In this document: in pieces, positions 44,650 through 57,895 of the stretch
How the letters are laid out: each line of letters starts with the position of its first letter
Numbering within the stretch: the first letter of the stretch is position 1
Made by a program: the position numbers and the translations under genes
The notes under the pieces: model-generated
The model's input: the letters and a program-made list of their open reading frames with translations, nothing else
Databases searched by the model: none
What the model was told of the DNA's origin: nothing
Assembly: GCA_010015655.1 (NCBI GenBank)
Contig: ML976669.1
Location: 684,230-748,229, forward strand
Source: Bimuria novae-zelandiae CBS 107.79
Taxonomy: Eukaryota; Ascomycota; Dothideomycetes; Pleosporales; Didymosphaeriaceae
DNA length: 64,000 nt
Reading direction: 5' to 3'

Positions 44650-47600
44650 TTAGTAGTTCTTATAAAGCTTAAATTTAGGTTTTTATATATTTTTTAAGTA
44701 TAGGTAGCCTTTCTACTTAACTAAGTAATCTTATAAGAATATATTATTTTAAAAGTCTTTTTCCTTAACTTCCTTATATCTTAAAAGCACTTTAACTTTA
44801 AATTTATTTTTTTCCTCTAGCTAGTAATAGAAGGTGGTCTTAACTAGTGTTTTAGGGTCTATAGGTTTAAGTTAGTCTATATAGAATACTAAGTGTATTT
44901 TCGCATCTAGCGATAGTTCTAATTAGTAGTTAACTAGTAATACTTATTTAATAATAAAAAACAGTCTAATTTTAATATAGTCTAGTTTCTTGTGTTTCTT
45001 CTTCTAGGTTTAAAAGTTTTTTGTAAGTAGATATGCTTTATTCCCCTTCTTTAGCTAAGGTGCTATTTTTCTTTTTTAGTTTATATATAAATTGCTTTAC
45101 TATTAAACCTTTTTAAGGTTTTCTTAGAGTTATGCATGTGTCTTTTTTATAGTTTTTACTATATTAATTGCTTCTTCTATTCTAATTATTGTAGAGAATA
45201 TTTAATTAAAGAGATGTAGATGTCTTTCGTAGTTTACGTAAAATAGGGTAAATCCTGTTGCTACTAATATCTTATTGTTGTATGCTAACTGTGCTATAGA
45301 TAGTAAGGAAATCTAGTTATTCTTCTAGTCGTTACAGTAGATGCGTAGGTACGTTTTAATTATTTAATTTATATGTTCTGTCTGTTCGTTAGTTTGCGAG
45401 TAATATGCTATTAATAATTTTTATTTTGTTCTAATAGGTGCTATAAGTGTTGTCTAATAGTTTAATATAAAGAGTTTATTTCTATCGCTAATAATTGTCT
45501 TTAGAATATCGTGGTGTTATATAAGTTAATCTAGGATAAGGAATGCGAGTTCCTTTACTATAGTTATCTTTTAATATAGTAGGAATTTTACGTATTTAGT
45601 AAATTAATAGTTAATATTTAGTATTACGTTATTACTAATTTCTGTTGCAGGATTCTTTAATTTTAGTAATTTTATAATAAAGTCTATAGGAATGTCTTCC
45701 TATAGTGTAATTAGTATTTAGATTACTTGTATCTTTTTATACTTAAGATATATTATATGCTTGTTGCGCTAGTAATCTGCGTATTTATAGATATATGTGG
45801 TTACTACTTCCTTAATTCCTTTAAAGCTGTAGTTTTATTAGATAAGTTCTATTATCTTTCTAATGCCTGGGTGCCTATATACTAGGTTATTATAGTATTA
45901 TTATATAATTTTAGTCTATAATTCCTTAGGTACTTCTCGTGTAATAACAAGAAGTTAGTTAAGTTCTACCGTAGGTTCTAAAGATCTATCCTTATTTTTT
46001 TATAGTATTATAGAGCAGATCTTTGCCTTTTCGCCTATAAGATTACTTAATCTACTAAGTGCGTCTACTTATCTATTTTCTTTTCCTACTATATAGATAA
46101 CTTTAAACTTGTATTATTTAGTAGTCTATAACTATTATTATTATCGCGGTATAAGTTCTTTCGTTGTTATAAATTATAATAGATTTTTATAATCTATATA
46201 GATCTTTAGTATTAAGTAACTAAGGGCGTAGATCCACTAGTACTTTAATGCTTTTACGATGGCGTAGAGTTCTTTATTGTATACGTCGTATCTTGTTTCT
46301 GCATTATTGAACTTTCTTGAGTAGTATGTAATTAGATACTATTTGCTGTCTTTTTCTTACTTCGCGCATGCGCCTATCGCAATGTTGCTTACGTTTATTT
46401 TAAATCTTAAGGGTTCTTTATCCCTAAAGTAGATAAGTGCTGGTGGCATAATATATACTATCTTTAAGAGTTAGAATAATATTTTATACTCTACTATCTA
46501 TATAAATAGTGCATCCTTCTTTATAAGGTTTATTAGAAGTATCGTAATCTTTATATAGTCCCTAATAAATTATTAGTTAAATTCGTAGAGTCCTAAGAAT
46601 TTTTAGATATTCTTTATAGTTCTTAGTATTAGCTAGTTCTTAATATATTTAATTTTGTCTAGTGCTATTTTAATTCTATCTATACTAATAATATGTCCTA
46701 GAAATTCTAGTCTTATTATATAAAATTTACACTTTATTAGCTTAATTTATAGGTGTGCATTATCTAGTGCTGTTAGTACTGTCCATACATGTAATACGTG
46801 GTCTAATTCGTGTTTAGAGAAGACAAGGATGTCGTCCATATATACAATAATAAATATATCTAGGTAGTTACGTAGTATACTATTAATTAGTGCCTAAAAT
46901 GTTACTAGTGCATTAATAAGTTTAAAAGGTATAACTATATATTTAAATAGTTTATAGCGTGTTCTAAACGCTGTATTTTACTTATTACCTTTCTTAATTT
47001 ATATAAGGTAGTATCTATCTTATAAATCTATTATTATAAAGATCTTAGCTCTTAAGGGTTAGTCTTAGAGTTCTAAGATATTTAGTAGTAGGTATTAATT
47101 CTTAATTATTATGTTATTAAGTTTCCTATGGTTTATATAAGGCCTTAGTTATCTATCCTTCTTTAGTATAAATATAAAAGGGCTTGTCGCTAGTGACTTT
47201 AAAGGTCTAATGTATCCTTTTATGAGATTTATTTTGATGAATTCTTTCTCTTGTTAGAGTTCTTTCCAGATTTGCCATATAGTAGTCTAAAGGGTGGTGT
47301 CTTCCCTTCTTCTAGGTTAATCGTGTGATCCTAGGGTTGATGTTCCGGAAGGTTTGCTTTCCCTTCTCTTTCTGTGAACATATAATTCCATGCCTGGTAG
47401 CATTTTAGAATTTCGTGGTTTGTGCTGTCTTCCATCTTCTTGCGCTCTGTGACCTGGTGGTTCCTGCCAGCGTCTGCCAAAGGTATTTCCCGTTTTTCGA
47501 CTGTCCGTCGCGAGACTATATTATTAGTAGCTCTTTTATTTACTATTATATTTTATTAATACGTAGGTTTTACTTATAATATATAGTTATAGCGCTTAAA

Positions 47601-49900
47601 GGATTGCTCTTTCTTTTTTTTAGTTAATTATAGGGTTATGCTTCCTTAACTAAAGTAATTTTAAAATTGTATTATAATTAGCTTCCTTAATAATATTAAG
47701 GGTAATTAATCCTTAGTATCTATAGATTATAAGGGTTATTTTAATTTTATATTAAATTATTGCTTTGCCAGGCATTAGTTATCTATTTATAATAAAGACA
47801 GTATAGGGTATAGCCTTCTTACGCTTATAAAGTCCTGCTTTATTAAGTGCTTTTTTTTTATATATAGCTTTCTTATGCTCTTAAGTCTAGCATAGCTTTT
47901 ATCTATATTTCTTTAAGCTATACTAGTAGCTTAATTAATGCGTAACTATTAGTAGCATTTACTTCTTTAAAGGCGTTTTCTTGCCTAAGCCTAGGTCTAA
48001 AAAGATATCTTCTTTATTATTAGTTTTATAGGTTTAAGGTGTCCTTCTTCGTTCTTTTCCTAAGGCTATTACTAAGTCTGTTTTAGGGAAGCTTTACTAT
48101 CTTTATCCTTTATTACTAATCTAATCCTATAGATCGTAGTCATTTTTAGTATACGATTAAATCTGTGCCTTTTTTTTACTCTATATATTCCTTATAGTTA
48201 GGGTGTAAATACGTTTGCTATATATCTAACGTGTATTTTTTATTAACTAGTAGTAATATTACTTAGTTTATTACTTAGTTAAAGTGTAAAAAGTATCGCG
48301 TTTCGCGTTTATCTTAAAGGTAAACATTATAATAGGTAATAAGGTAGTTAAACCACTCTTATTAGTATTATTAATATATTTAGGAAAAGTAGCTATATTC
48401 CTCAGCTTAGTAATAAAAAGTATATTATTCTTTTTATAGAGGGTCTATCGTATGGCACCGTGCGTAGGGTTATAGTAGTCTATGTTATACTATAGTTTGT
48501 AGTTTAGGTTTTTATTTAGATATTTCTTCTTGGGGTCTTTATGTGCGTAGCAATAGTCTGCCATTTTACGTGTTACTTTACTAACTAGATTAGGTTAGTA
48601 AGTATAGTGAAATGCTACTTTATAGTTTTAATATTTTATTATTATAAAACTAAAGTCTCCTTCCATTAGTTAGTGTTCTTCTAAGAAGTCGAAAACGTTT
48701 ATTATCTTATTAGTAACTAGTTTATTCTAGCTAAGGTAAAGTATAGGAGATTAAGGTGTTAGCTTTTTTACTTTTTTATTTAAACCTTTATATGCATCTT
48801 CGTAGAGTCGTAAGTTAGGTAACCTTAATTATTCTAATTCTTTGTTATAGATATTAATTTATTTAATAGCGTTTACTACTTATTATTCTTTGTTGATTGT
48901 TTCTTCCTTATTAATAGTTAGTACGTTTAACTGCCTAGTGATCTTGTTCTTAGATCTATAGTTCCTGGCTATGTGGCCTAGTTTGCCATATATATAGTAA
49001 AGTCGTTCCCCGGTCCCTAGTTTATAGGTTCTATCTAGGGTACGTCCTTATTTAGGCTTATAAAAGCCTTTTGCCTTTCCTGTTCTTTTCTTTATTACGT
49101 TAACTTAGTAGTACTAGATTTCTTTTATTAATTAGTAACTGTAATTAGCTTAGTTCTTCTACTGTGACTGCTGCTTAGAGTTATAATAATTATCTTTTAT
49201 TAATTAGTAACTGTAATTAGCTTAGTTCTTCTACTGTGACTGCTGCTTAGAGTTATAATAATTATCTTTTATTATAAGTAGTTTATAGCCTTTGTTCTAG
49301 TTCTAGCGTAGGTCTTATTCTAGTTTGTACTATTTATTATTAATTTAAGTTACTTCTACTATAAGTTTTTATAAAGTATTAGTCTTTACTTTACTGCGTA
49401 ATTGTTCCTCTTGCACGTGTTGTTTTAATCCCTTTTAAAATATAGTTATAAGACTATTATTATTCTACGTAATTTAGTTAGCGTTTTTGCGGAATTTAGA
49501 CTTATATTTAGTTACTAAATAGGTTTATTTAAGTTATTAAATATTCCGTTCGGCGATGGCTTTCTAGTTAGTAATTCTAAAGTACTATTTAACCTTAGTA
49601 TAAAAAGTATTATAGTTTTTTATAATCTTGTCTATAGCGTCGCCTTTTATATTGGCTCTGGCTAGGTATTGATTAACGTAAGGACGAATCTGTTTAAAAG
49701 CATATCCTTTTATATAGGTAGAAGTAAATATAGTCTTATTTATATCTTCCTATTCTCTCTCTATTCTATAAAAGTACAGGCTAAGTTGCAAGATCTATAG
49801 TTCTATATAATTACGTTTACTATAAAAGAAGTTAGGCTTTTTATAAAAGCACCTTATTTTTTTTTCGCTGCAGTAATGCTTACTTTTTAAAAGTATCTAT
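44650..49900 (-). pseudogene. Gypsy A gag-pol relic
   Basis: Order on the minus strand: a gag region with one CCHC knuckle at about 48,965-49,015 (YIYGKLGHIARNC, first Cys now Tyr); protease; reverse transcriptase with VYMDDILVFS at 46,826-46,845; and LEFLGHIIS. RNase H and integrase follow, with a degraded zinc segment and SQTNEQTEHIN near 45,390. The frame is full of TAG/TAA, and most deviations are RIP-type. A less mutated patch lies at 47,220-47,520. Domain order RT-RH-IN places it in Ty3/gypsy. Confidence 0.82.
49121..49264. repeat. 72 bp tandem duplication inside gag
   Basis: Two identical 72 bp units (49,121-49,192 and 49,193-49,264) each begin TCTTTTATTAATTAG, with the first bases of a third unit following. 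The unit equals 24 codons, so it would not shift the frame. Confidence 0.95.
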
Positions 49901-49962
49901 TTTCGTATTTATTATATTAGTAAAAAAGGTATCGTTGACATTTATATTAAGGATGTTTAAAA

Positions 49963-50390
49963 TGTTAAAGCCCTAAGGGGTAGCTAGTCCTAAAGGGGCT
50001 TAAATTAGTTCTTAAGTAAGAGTATTAGTAATATAAGTAAAGGTTATTAATAGCTTACGCGTATTAATAGGACGTTAGTATTAAAAGTTTATATAGCATA
50101 ATTAAATTAATAAAAGTCTAAGTTAAATCTAAATAATAGATTAGTAAATAAATTAAATATAATAGTAAAAGACTACCATCGCGTTTTTATATACATAACT
50201 TGTCCTACGAATCCTAAAAGTCCTAAGAGTCCCAAAGTCCCATGTGCTAAAATACTTCTGGGACGCTTGATATTTCTGGACGCGTGACTTAGTCACGTGA
50301 TTTGTGACTAAGTTAGGAATCTTGGCTAGTCGCACGGATAAGTGTCCATGCTCCGCCTCGCGTCATGTTAGGTCTTAACGGATCCTAACA
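49963..50390 (-). repeat. LTR of retrotransposon A (5' LTR in coding sense)
   Basis: Starts TGTTAAAGCCC and ends GATCCTAACA. The last 190 bp (50,200-50,390) are GC-normal. Confidence 0.92.
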
Positions 50391-50978
50391 GATATTTAAA
50401 CAGTATTTAGTTAAATAACTAATAGTAAAAAATAAGTATTTAAGGTATTAACGCGATAGGATAGGCAATCTTACCTTATATTATTTTTTAAGATAAATAT
50501 AACCTTTTCAATTAGTACTAAAAAAAGATATACTATACGACTAGATATTTAACGTCTTTAAAAAAACCTAAATAATAAATAAGCTCATTTTATAGTAGCT
50601 AAAGTACTTTAACGCGTATATAAAAAGGTGTACTGTTAGTAGCTATTAGCTACTTATTATTAATAGCTATAAAAGCTATAATCTACTTAAACTCTAGTAA
50701 TACTATAAAGAGAATAACATTATTACTTATTATATACCTTTATATTCGTTACATCTCTGATCGCTACTAGATATAAGTTGCTATTAAAGAAGGCGTAAAG
50801 GCGCTAAGTTAAGAATCTAATATATAACTATATTACGTATGTTACTAAAATACAGTTTTTACCTTACTTTATTACTACTTTTAAGGCTATAATTACTTAA
50901 AGTAATAACTAAAAAGGTTTTTAAGATACTAGCCCTGTCCTATCAACTCTATAAGCTATAATATTAAAGCTTAGTATC

Positions 50979-51423
50979 TGTTACGGACCTGCCTTGGTAC
51001 CGTAAGGCAGGTTACCTTGGGGGCGCGGTTATAGTTAATGGAAGTACAGGCAGAGGTTAATGGGTGATCGCTAATAGATTACATGCGATATGGATTCTAA
51101 ACGAGGATGTTAAAGGCAAGTAATACCTTAGTTAAAGGATTATAGAAATTAATAATAAAGACTATCTAACGAGCGTACTAGTAGCTATATACTTAAGAAA
51201 TACGAGATAGCCCTATAGCTCTGTAACTCTGCCTACAGAGTTACTAAGTTCCCCTCTATAACTCTACCTATAAAGTCGTAGAGTCTAACTTGCCAACTCT
51301 ATTAGCGCTGCGACAGAGTTCCGTCATGTATTTACTTATAATCTTAGCCAAGGCGTTAGAACCTTGGCTAGCGCCGTTCCCCGCTATCTATCTTTATCTA
51401 CCTTATAAGGCGTAGCCGTAACA
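50979..51423 (-). repeat. LTR of retrotransposon B (3' LTR in coding sense)
   Basis: It aligns along its whole length to 57,273-57,718. Its first 130 bp are less RIPped than those of its partner; its last 180 bp are more RIPped. Confidence 0.93.
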
Positions 51424-51643
51424 CTATCTCCCCTTTCTATTCCTTTGGCTTAAAGGTTAACTCGTTCCGCTCTTAAGTATTTTAAATAGTAGGTTGTCCC
51501 TTATCCTAGAGTTTTAATATTTCCTAATGCCTCTTGTTCGTAGTAACCCCTGCAGCGCCACGTTAGTCCTAAAACTATTCTTAGATAAGGTTGTCTAACG
51601 CCTTTCGCTTGCGGATTAAGTCCTTCGACACAGCTATAAAGTT

Positions 51644-52060
51644 ATGCCATATTCTCGCTATACCTCGTACAATATTCCTTGCGTTATCTTAGAACGTAAT
51701 ACTCTTAAGAGGTTGGCTTATAAAGCGTGCATTCGTTCTAATGTCTATACTTTTTATAACGTTTCCTCTAATCCTTTTTTAGCCTATACGTGGTCTTCTT
51801 CGTTCCCTAGACTTATCCTAATCTCCTTTAGTTAATTACGCGGATTCAGAAGTCGATCGTTTAGCAAAGGAGATTTGTAAGGCTAAGGAGGAGGCCCTTA
51901 ATTTTTTAAATAAGACTACTACTTTCCGTGCTAAGGCGAGTCGTCTTTATCGCTAGAAAGCTTTAGCTAAAAATTATTATGCCACTAAAGTTAAGCGTTC
52001 GTGGCGTTATCTTAAGGAGTTCGAGAGAAATAACTTAAGTCCCGCACCTTATAAAGGTCT
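51644..52060 (+). pseudogene. Antisense ORF in gypsy B: Cys motif plus coiled coil
   Basis: The plus-strand ATG at 51,644 opens 63 codons (MPYSRYTSYNIPC) with Y-x2-Y-x6-C, a RIP-shifted C-x2-C-x6-C, followed by basic text. From 51,849, in another frame, comes a charged helix-forming segment (EVDRLAKEICKAKEEALNFL, then RAKASRLYR). A small intron or indel must separate the two. Position, orientation and layout match the antisense frame in gypsy A, which argues for a real extra gene rather than chance. It faces the gag-pol genes. Function unknown. Confidence 0.5.
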
Positions 52061-52254
52061 TTTTAAGTTACTACTAGGCAATTTACTAGATCCTCTCTCT
52101 CTTAGATTTCTTTAGGCAATTAGCTAGAACGAAATTCCGCTAACTTCTTAGGGTAATTAAGGTTTTTAAGTAGTTCCTAAGTGCTTTCCTATGGTTTTCC
52201 CTTGTCGTCTGTACCTATCTATTTAACTAGGTAGTAATTCTTCCTGTTTCGCAT

Positions 52255-55200
52255 TTAGTGTCCCAGGATCTTATTAACTTCCCATTCCTGGTCCTGTTTT
52301 CTATATGTATCTACGTTATATACTGCAGGCTCTGCGTTCTGTGGTGCCTTTTCTAATAATAAAATGTAAAATATTGGGTAAATCTTCATATTCTCTGGCA
52401 ATTTGAGTTTATACGTAACTAGTGTGACCTGTTTAATAATTTCGTATAGTCTAATCTTTATATAGTCTAATTTTGAATTAGGGCGCTTGCTCTTAATATT
52501 TCTCCTAAGCAACTATACTTTTTCCCTTACTCTAAGTTAGGGTCCCTCCTTGTGCTTTCTGTCGTAATACTTTCTTATTTAGAGGTTTAGAAACTTAGCG
52601 TCTAGCTATAGTTATTCGTGGATCTATTTAATTGTATTTACGAATGCTTCTCCGTTCGTCGTCCATATCGTCATGTCCCTAGGTACATTGTACGCGCTTA
52701 GGTCGAATCTATAGTTTGTAAAGAATGGTAATACTCCTATTATTGCATTCTTCGAACTGTTGTACGCGAACTGGGCCATTAGCAGTAAGGCTACCTAGTT
52801 ATTCTATTAGTAGTTAAGGTAAAACCTTAGGTATTATTCTACCGTCTAGTTTATCCTTTCCGTTTAACCGTCCGTCTGTGGGTGATATGCCGTGGACATG
52901 CTATATTTAATTCTTAATACTGTTATAATCGTCTGCCAGAACTTCGATGTAAACCTTATATCCCTATCTATAATAATCTTGTCTAGTATTCCGTGTTAAC
53001 TAATTACAATCTGTAGTATAGTGAATGCTGCTACTTCTGCTCCGCTTTTCTCGTTATAGGGTTGAAAGTACGAGTATCTTGTGGCCTTATCCACAATAGT
53101 CATAATACCGTCGTATTCCGTTTTCGTTGCTGGGTTCTTAGACTTCAGTAACTAAGCAATAAAGTCTATCGTAATAACTCCCTATAGTCTTTCTAGTGCC
53201 TCTACTAGTTAAAGTATTCTATATAGTGCGTGTTAACTATATTTGTTCCTATAACAATCTGCGCAGTCCCTTAAAACTTCTATTACTATTTATTTTACTC
53301 TAGGTATGTAGTACGTTCGTAGGAGCCTCTTAAGGGTTTTTTCTATTTCTTAATATCTATAGGCAGGTAATTCATGAAACTATCGTACGAATTCCTATTA
53401 TATTGCCAATGGAATGTATATTCTTCCAAAAATAATGAAGAATCTATCTTCTATCTGTCCTTACTTATTGTTAGGCGTTTCCTTCTGGGTTTCCTTTTTA
53501 ATCTATTCGTTCTAGATGCTGTCTTGTCTTTCGATGCTAGCTACTAGCTTGGCTGTATTTATAACTAAATTACTATATTTATCTTTTACCAATATCGTGC
53601 CTATTACTTTTACTTCCTTTTAAAGGTCGGGTCTCTTGCTTAAGGCGTCTGCCAAAAGGTTCTCTAACCCCTTAGTATAGATAATCTTAAAGTTAAATAT
53701 TACGAGATATTCCTACTATCTCGTGTAGCGTTGAGTTAATTCTTTGTTCGTCATGAAGCCTGTGAGGTTTTTGTAATCTATGTATACCTCTGTAGTGTAC
53801 TTTACTCCTTAAAGGTAGACTCTCTATTACTTAAACGCTTTATAGATCGCCAGCATCTCTTTATTGTAGATTAGGTAGTTAAGCTCTGCTAGTTTCATCT
53901 ATTTTAAAAAGTATTCTACTAGGTATAATACTCTAGTGTGCTTATCTCGCTGTAAGAGTGTAATCCTATAGACTAAGTTTAATACGTCCGTCTTAACTTC
54001 TGCTGGTAACTCTGGGTTAAACATTCGCAAAATCGGGTTTTAGCAAAATTATTCCTTAATTTGCTTAAAGCTTTGCTTGCATTTCTTTATTTATTTAAAC
54101 TTTACGTCCTTCTTCGTAAGGCGTGTAAGTAGTTCCGTAAGTTATAATTATCCTATAATAAACTTCCTGCAAAAGTTTGCGCGTCCTAGGAACCTTTATA
54201 CGTCTATTACGTTTCCTAGTGTAGGCTATTGCTTGATCTGCTCGATTTTCGCTAGATCTATCCTGATCTTTCCTAGTTTAATAATAAATCCCAGGAAATC
54301 GGTTTCCTTCGTGTGGAATTCGCATTTCCTTATCTTGAGAAACATTTGGGCGTCTGCCAGCTTCTCGAGTATCTTGTGTACGTGTCCAACATGTTCTTCC
54401 TCGTTTTCTAAAAAGATGAGGATGTCGTCCAAATATGCGAAGACAAATATGTCTAAGTAGTCTTATAGTACAGTGTTAATTCTTTCCTGGAATACCGCAG
54501 GTGCGTTAGTGAGTCTAAAGGGTACTACTTAGTACTTATATAGTCTAAATTGCGTTTGGAAGGCTGTTTTCCATTCGTCTCCTTTCTTGATTCTAATCTA
54601 CTAATAGGCATTCTGAATATCTAGTTTTGTAAAGATTTTTAATTTGCGCATCCTGTCCTGCATTTTTAAAATTAGAGGTAAAGGGTAGCGATTCTTCTTC
54701 GTGATTGCGTTAGTTTTCCTGTAGTCCACGCAGAATTGTTTCTTTGTTATCCCTTTCTTATCCGCAAACGTAGTTCCGTGGGATACTAATGAGTGGGAAT
54801 GGCGGATCTATCCTTTTTTAAGTGCTTTGTTAATGTACTCCTTCTGAAGCTTCGCTTCTTCTTCTATAGTATAGTAGATTAGTCCCTATCCCGCCGTTTT
54901 GCCTTCCTCGAGCTTAACCTTAAGGTCCTATAGTTAATGTTTTAGAAGGTAGTTCTCTGGCTCTTAAAGTGCCTTTTCCCACTTCTTATATTCTTTAGGG
55001 AAAATTCCTTTATAGGTTTTAATGTTTGCTCGGAGTCCTTCTTTCTTGCTATATGTTATCTAACCTATCTGCCAGTCTATCTTTAGGTTTACTATTCGTA
55101 ACCATAGCATCCCTAAGATAACATCTTGTTCTTCGTCCAATTGTACAAGATCCATGACTAGATTTCGGACCTCTAATCCTTGTAGTTTAAGTGTTAATAG

Positions 55201-57200
55201 TTTAGTTTCGTATCGTACAGGCTTCTAGAACAATGTGCCTTTAATCGTGCTAAGCTATTAAGGAAACTTCTTCGTAGTGTATGTGATTCCTCTTTTTTCT
55301 ACGAATTTTTCCGAAATGAAGTTCTGTGTGGCTCTGCTATCCACTATGATTCGTATCTTTCGTCCTTAGTATTGCCCTTCGAGGGTAACATGTGGTCCCT
55401 GGTTTCCTTTTAGATGTTCTTGTTTGGGCTAATGCTTTGTTTGGATTTTCTTTTCAACGTGTTTTAGGCACTTGTTCGCTGTACACTCGTAATAAGGTCT
55501 ACCTATTACACATGCCTTTAGTAACTTTAGGCCTAGCTCTAGAATTAAGTATCCTGTCTCTTTCCCTACTAGTTGCTAGCCGTAAACTGTTTCTCCAAGT
55601 ATTAGTTCCTGAAAACTATATTATTCTTGCCTTACTAGCTATGCTAAGTAAGTTCTTTTTGGTTTTAAGTACATTCCGCATTTTAACTCTATATACAAAT
55701 TTAGGCCTGGCTCCTCTATGTCCGAGCTGGGTTCACTAATGCTATAGTTGTTTAGGAGCTAGGCATATTCTACGCTTCCTATTTAAACTTTCTTTTCTAT
55801 ACCTGCCTTAGTAGTCTCTACCCTAGGTCTTAATAGTATCTCCCCTTCTAGTGCCGTTGACTGCGAAGGTGTAGGGACTTCTTTTTTATTAGAGAATTTA
55901 TCTAACTCTTTAGCTTCTTAGTTTAATACCTTAACCTACGCTTAGGTCCTATCTTTTATTACTGCTAGCGTGTTCTTTCCCTTCTATAGGAACTATCCTA
56001 ATTCTTGCTTACTACTAAGGTGTATCAGGCACGAGTTATTATAACAAAACGTCTAATTAAGCTTTATGTGCTCTTCTTAATTGGCTGCGAGCTTATCCTT
56101 AGGCTTGTCTTCCTTGCCTTCTTTGTCCTTAGGTTTATCCTATAATCCTCCCTTCTGTCCTAGTGCCAAGGATTAATTCTCTTATTTCTTACTATAGCAG
56201 TCTTTTATATAATGTCCCTTTTTACCATAATTATAACAAGTTACGTCTTGCTTCTTACCGCGATAATCTTTCGCGTAATGGCCTTTCTTTCTACAGTTAT
56301 GGCATGTGAAATCCCTCTTTCCGGATTCCTTGTTAGCGTCTAGTATTATCGGGTCGCCATGATCCTGGTGGCTTCTTTGTCCTAAGTACTTATCGAACTT
56401 GTTTCCCTCTTTCTATTATTAAAGTTCGTCGTTAATTCCTGCTGCCTGGGCCTTTAATGCTAATAGCGAAACTGGTTTGTCTATTCGTATTATTTTATAC
56501 TAAATGTCAGATTTTAGTCCTTCCTTAAATCTTGCCATTAAGGATTCTTTATTCTATAACGTATTTATTGCGAGTTGTTCGAACGTCGAGATATATTTAT
56601 TAACTCCTTAGGTTTATCTAATTTTTAGGAGTCGTTCCTCTAATCTCCTAGACACATCTATGTCTCCGAATGCTGACTTGAGTCTCGTGACGAAGTAGTT
56701 GTAATTACTAAAAATTATAATTATTTTAGATTTTTAATTAGCTGCCGTATTCGTTCGTTAGTCTATTAGATATAGTACGAACTAGTTCATCACCCTATTA
56801 GTAAAGTGTGCTAAAATATAGACCACCTTCTATTCTTTGTTTTCGATCTAGAGTGCTAGTATGTTTAAGTGCAATGCTACTTCTACTAAGAAGGCTCTTA
56901 ACTTATTTTGGTTTCCGTCAAATCGTGTAAGCGTTAAAAGCTTAAGTGGCTTGCTTGTAACTCGCGTCTTTAACTTGTTAATAACGTCTTTGTTAACCTC
57001 TTATTCTTTTATAACTACTATTAGCTACGCGTCTATCTGTTATAACTAATCCTTTAGTTCTTTATTCTGCTTTAGGAGTGCCTAAAGTACGTCCTTAAGC
57101 CTAGCTTAGTCCTTACTTAAACCGTTAATTGTATTCCTAATCTTTTAAAAGTCTATGTCGTCCAATTCGTGCATCGACAACTAACCTTCACCTTATTAAG
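52255..57200 (-). pseudogene. Chromovirus gag-pol relic with chromodomain
   Basis: Order on the minus strand: gag ending in tandem CCHC knuckles (CHNCRKKGHYAKDY and CYNYGKKGHYIKDC, 56,312-56,195); protease (VDSRATQNFISEKF, about 55,340); and reverse transcriptase with FAYLDDILIFLENEEEHVGHV (54,440-54,380) and TDFLGFIIK. RNase H and integrase follow. The terminal segment 52,512-52,255 (KLPENMKIYPIFYILLLE; EWEVNKILGH) matches the integrase tail leading into a chromodomain, the chromovirus hallmark. Chromodomains target integration to heterochromatin. Most stops are RIP-type; the longest intact pieces are 52,512-52,255 and 54,432-54,226. Confidence 0.87.
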
Positions 57201-57272
57201 ATAACCCTGCTATGTTTAGCTTAGACTATGCGCTACTTACGCTTCGCTCTTCTAAGAACTAGATTATTAAAG

Positions 57273-57718
57273 TGTTACAGACCTGCCTTAGTACCATAAG
57301 GCAGGTTACCTTGGGGGCGCGGTTATAATTAATAGAAGTATAAGCAGAGGTTAATAGGTAATCGCTAATAAATTACATGCAATATAGATTCTAAACGAGG
57401 ATATTAAAGGCAAGTAATACCTTAGTTAAAGGATTATAGAAATTAACAATAAAGACTATCTAACGAGCATACTAGTAGCTATATACTTAAGAAATACGAG
57501 GTAGCCCTATAGCTCTGTAACTCTGCCTACAGAGTTACTAAGTTCCCCTCTATAACTCTGCCTACAGAGTCGCAGAGTCTGACTTGCCGACTCTGTTGGC
57601 GCTACGACAGAGTTCCGTCACGTGTTCGCTTACAATCTTGGCCAAGGCGTTAGAAGCTTGGCTAAGCGCCGTTCCCCGCCATCCGTCTTTATCTACCTTG
57701 TGAGGCGTAGCCGTAACA
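57273..57718 (-). repeat. LTR of retrotransposon B (5' LTR in coding sense)
   Basis: Same ends as its partner. The last 180 bp (57,540-57,718) are GC-normal. Confidence 0.93.
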
Positions 57719-57895
57719 GTATCTATTTAGGTACGCCTTTATTTTATATTATACGTAATAGTACATAGTAGTCGTAACTACTAAGTAATACTTTAAAGTT
57801 TTAATTATAATTAACGCTAGTAAAAAAGCGTAATTAGAGGTACCTAAATAGTTCCCTAATAAGTATAATTAGGGCCTTTAAAAAATACTAAAAGG

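Larger units (their letters stand above)
43527..50390 (-). mobile_element. Ty3/gypsy LTR retrotransposon A
   Basis: LTRs are 43,527-43,955 (429 bp) and 49,963-50,390 (428 bp), with TG...CA termini visible in the right copy (TG became TA in the left). A 5 bp target duplication GATAT lies at 43,522-43,526 and 50,391-50,395. Excision rejoins the host pogo-like element. Coding sense is minus, so the right LTR is the 5' LTR. Total 6,864 bp. Confidence 0.92.
50979..57718 (-). mobile_element. Ty3/gypsy chromovirus-type LTR retrotransposon B
   Basis: LTRs are 50,979-51,423 (445 bp) and 57,273-57,718 (446 bp), both starting TGTTAC and ending CCGTAACA. A 5 bp target duplication GTATC is at 50,974-50,978 and 57,719-57,723. 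Excision rejoins the host pogo-like element. Coding sense is minus. Total 6,740 bp. Confidence 0.93.

Noticed and set aside
50153..50335. 60-codon ORF
   Set aside because: It lies wholly within an LTR of gypsy A, in its less mutated edge.
55392..55739. 115-codon plus-strand hydrophobic ORF
   Set aside because: It lies opposite the chromovirus gag-protease region; the residues look like the reverse complement of a RIPped coding region, with no counterpart in gypsy A.
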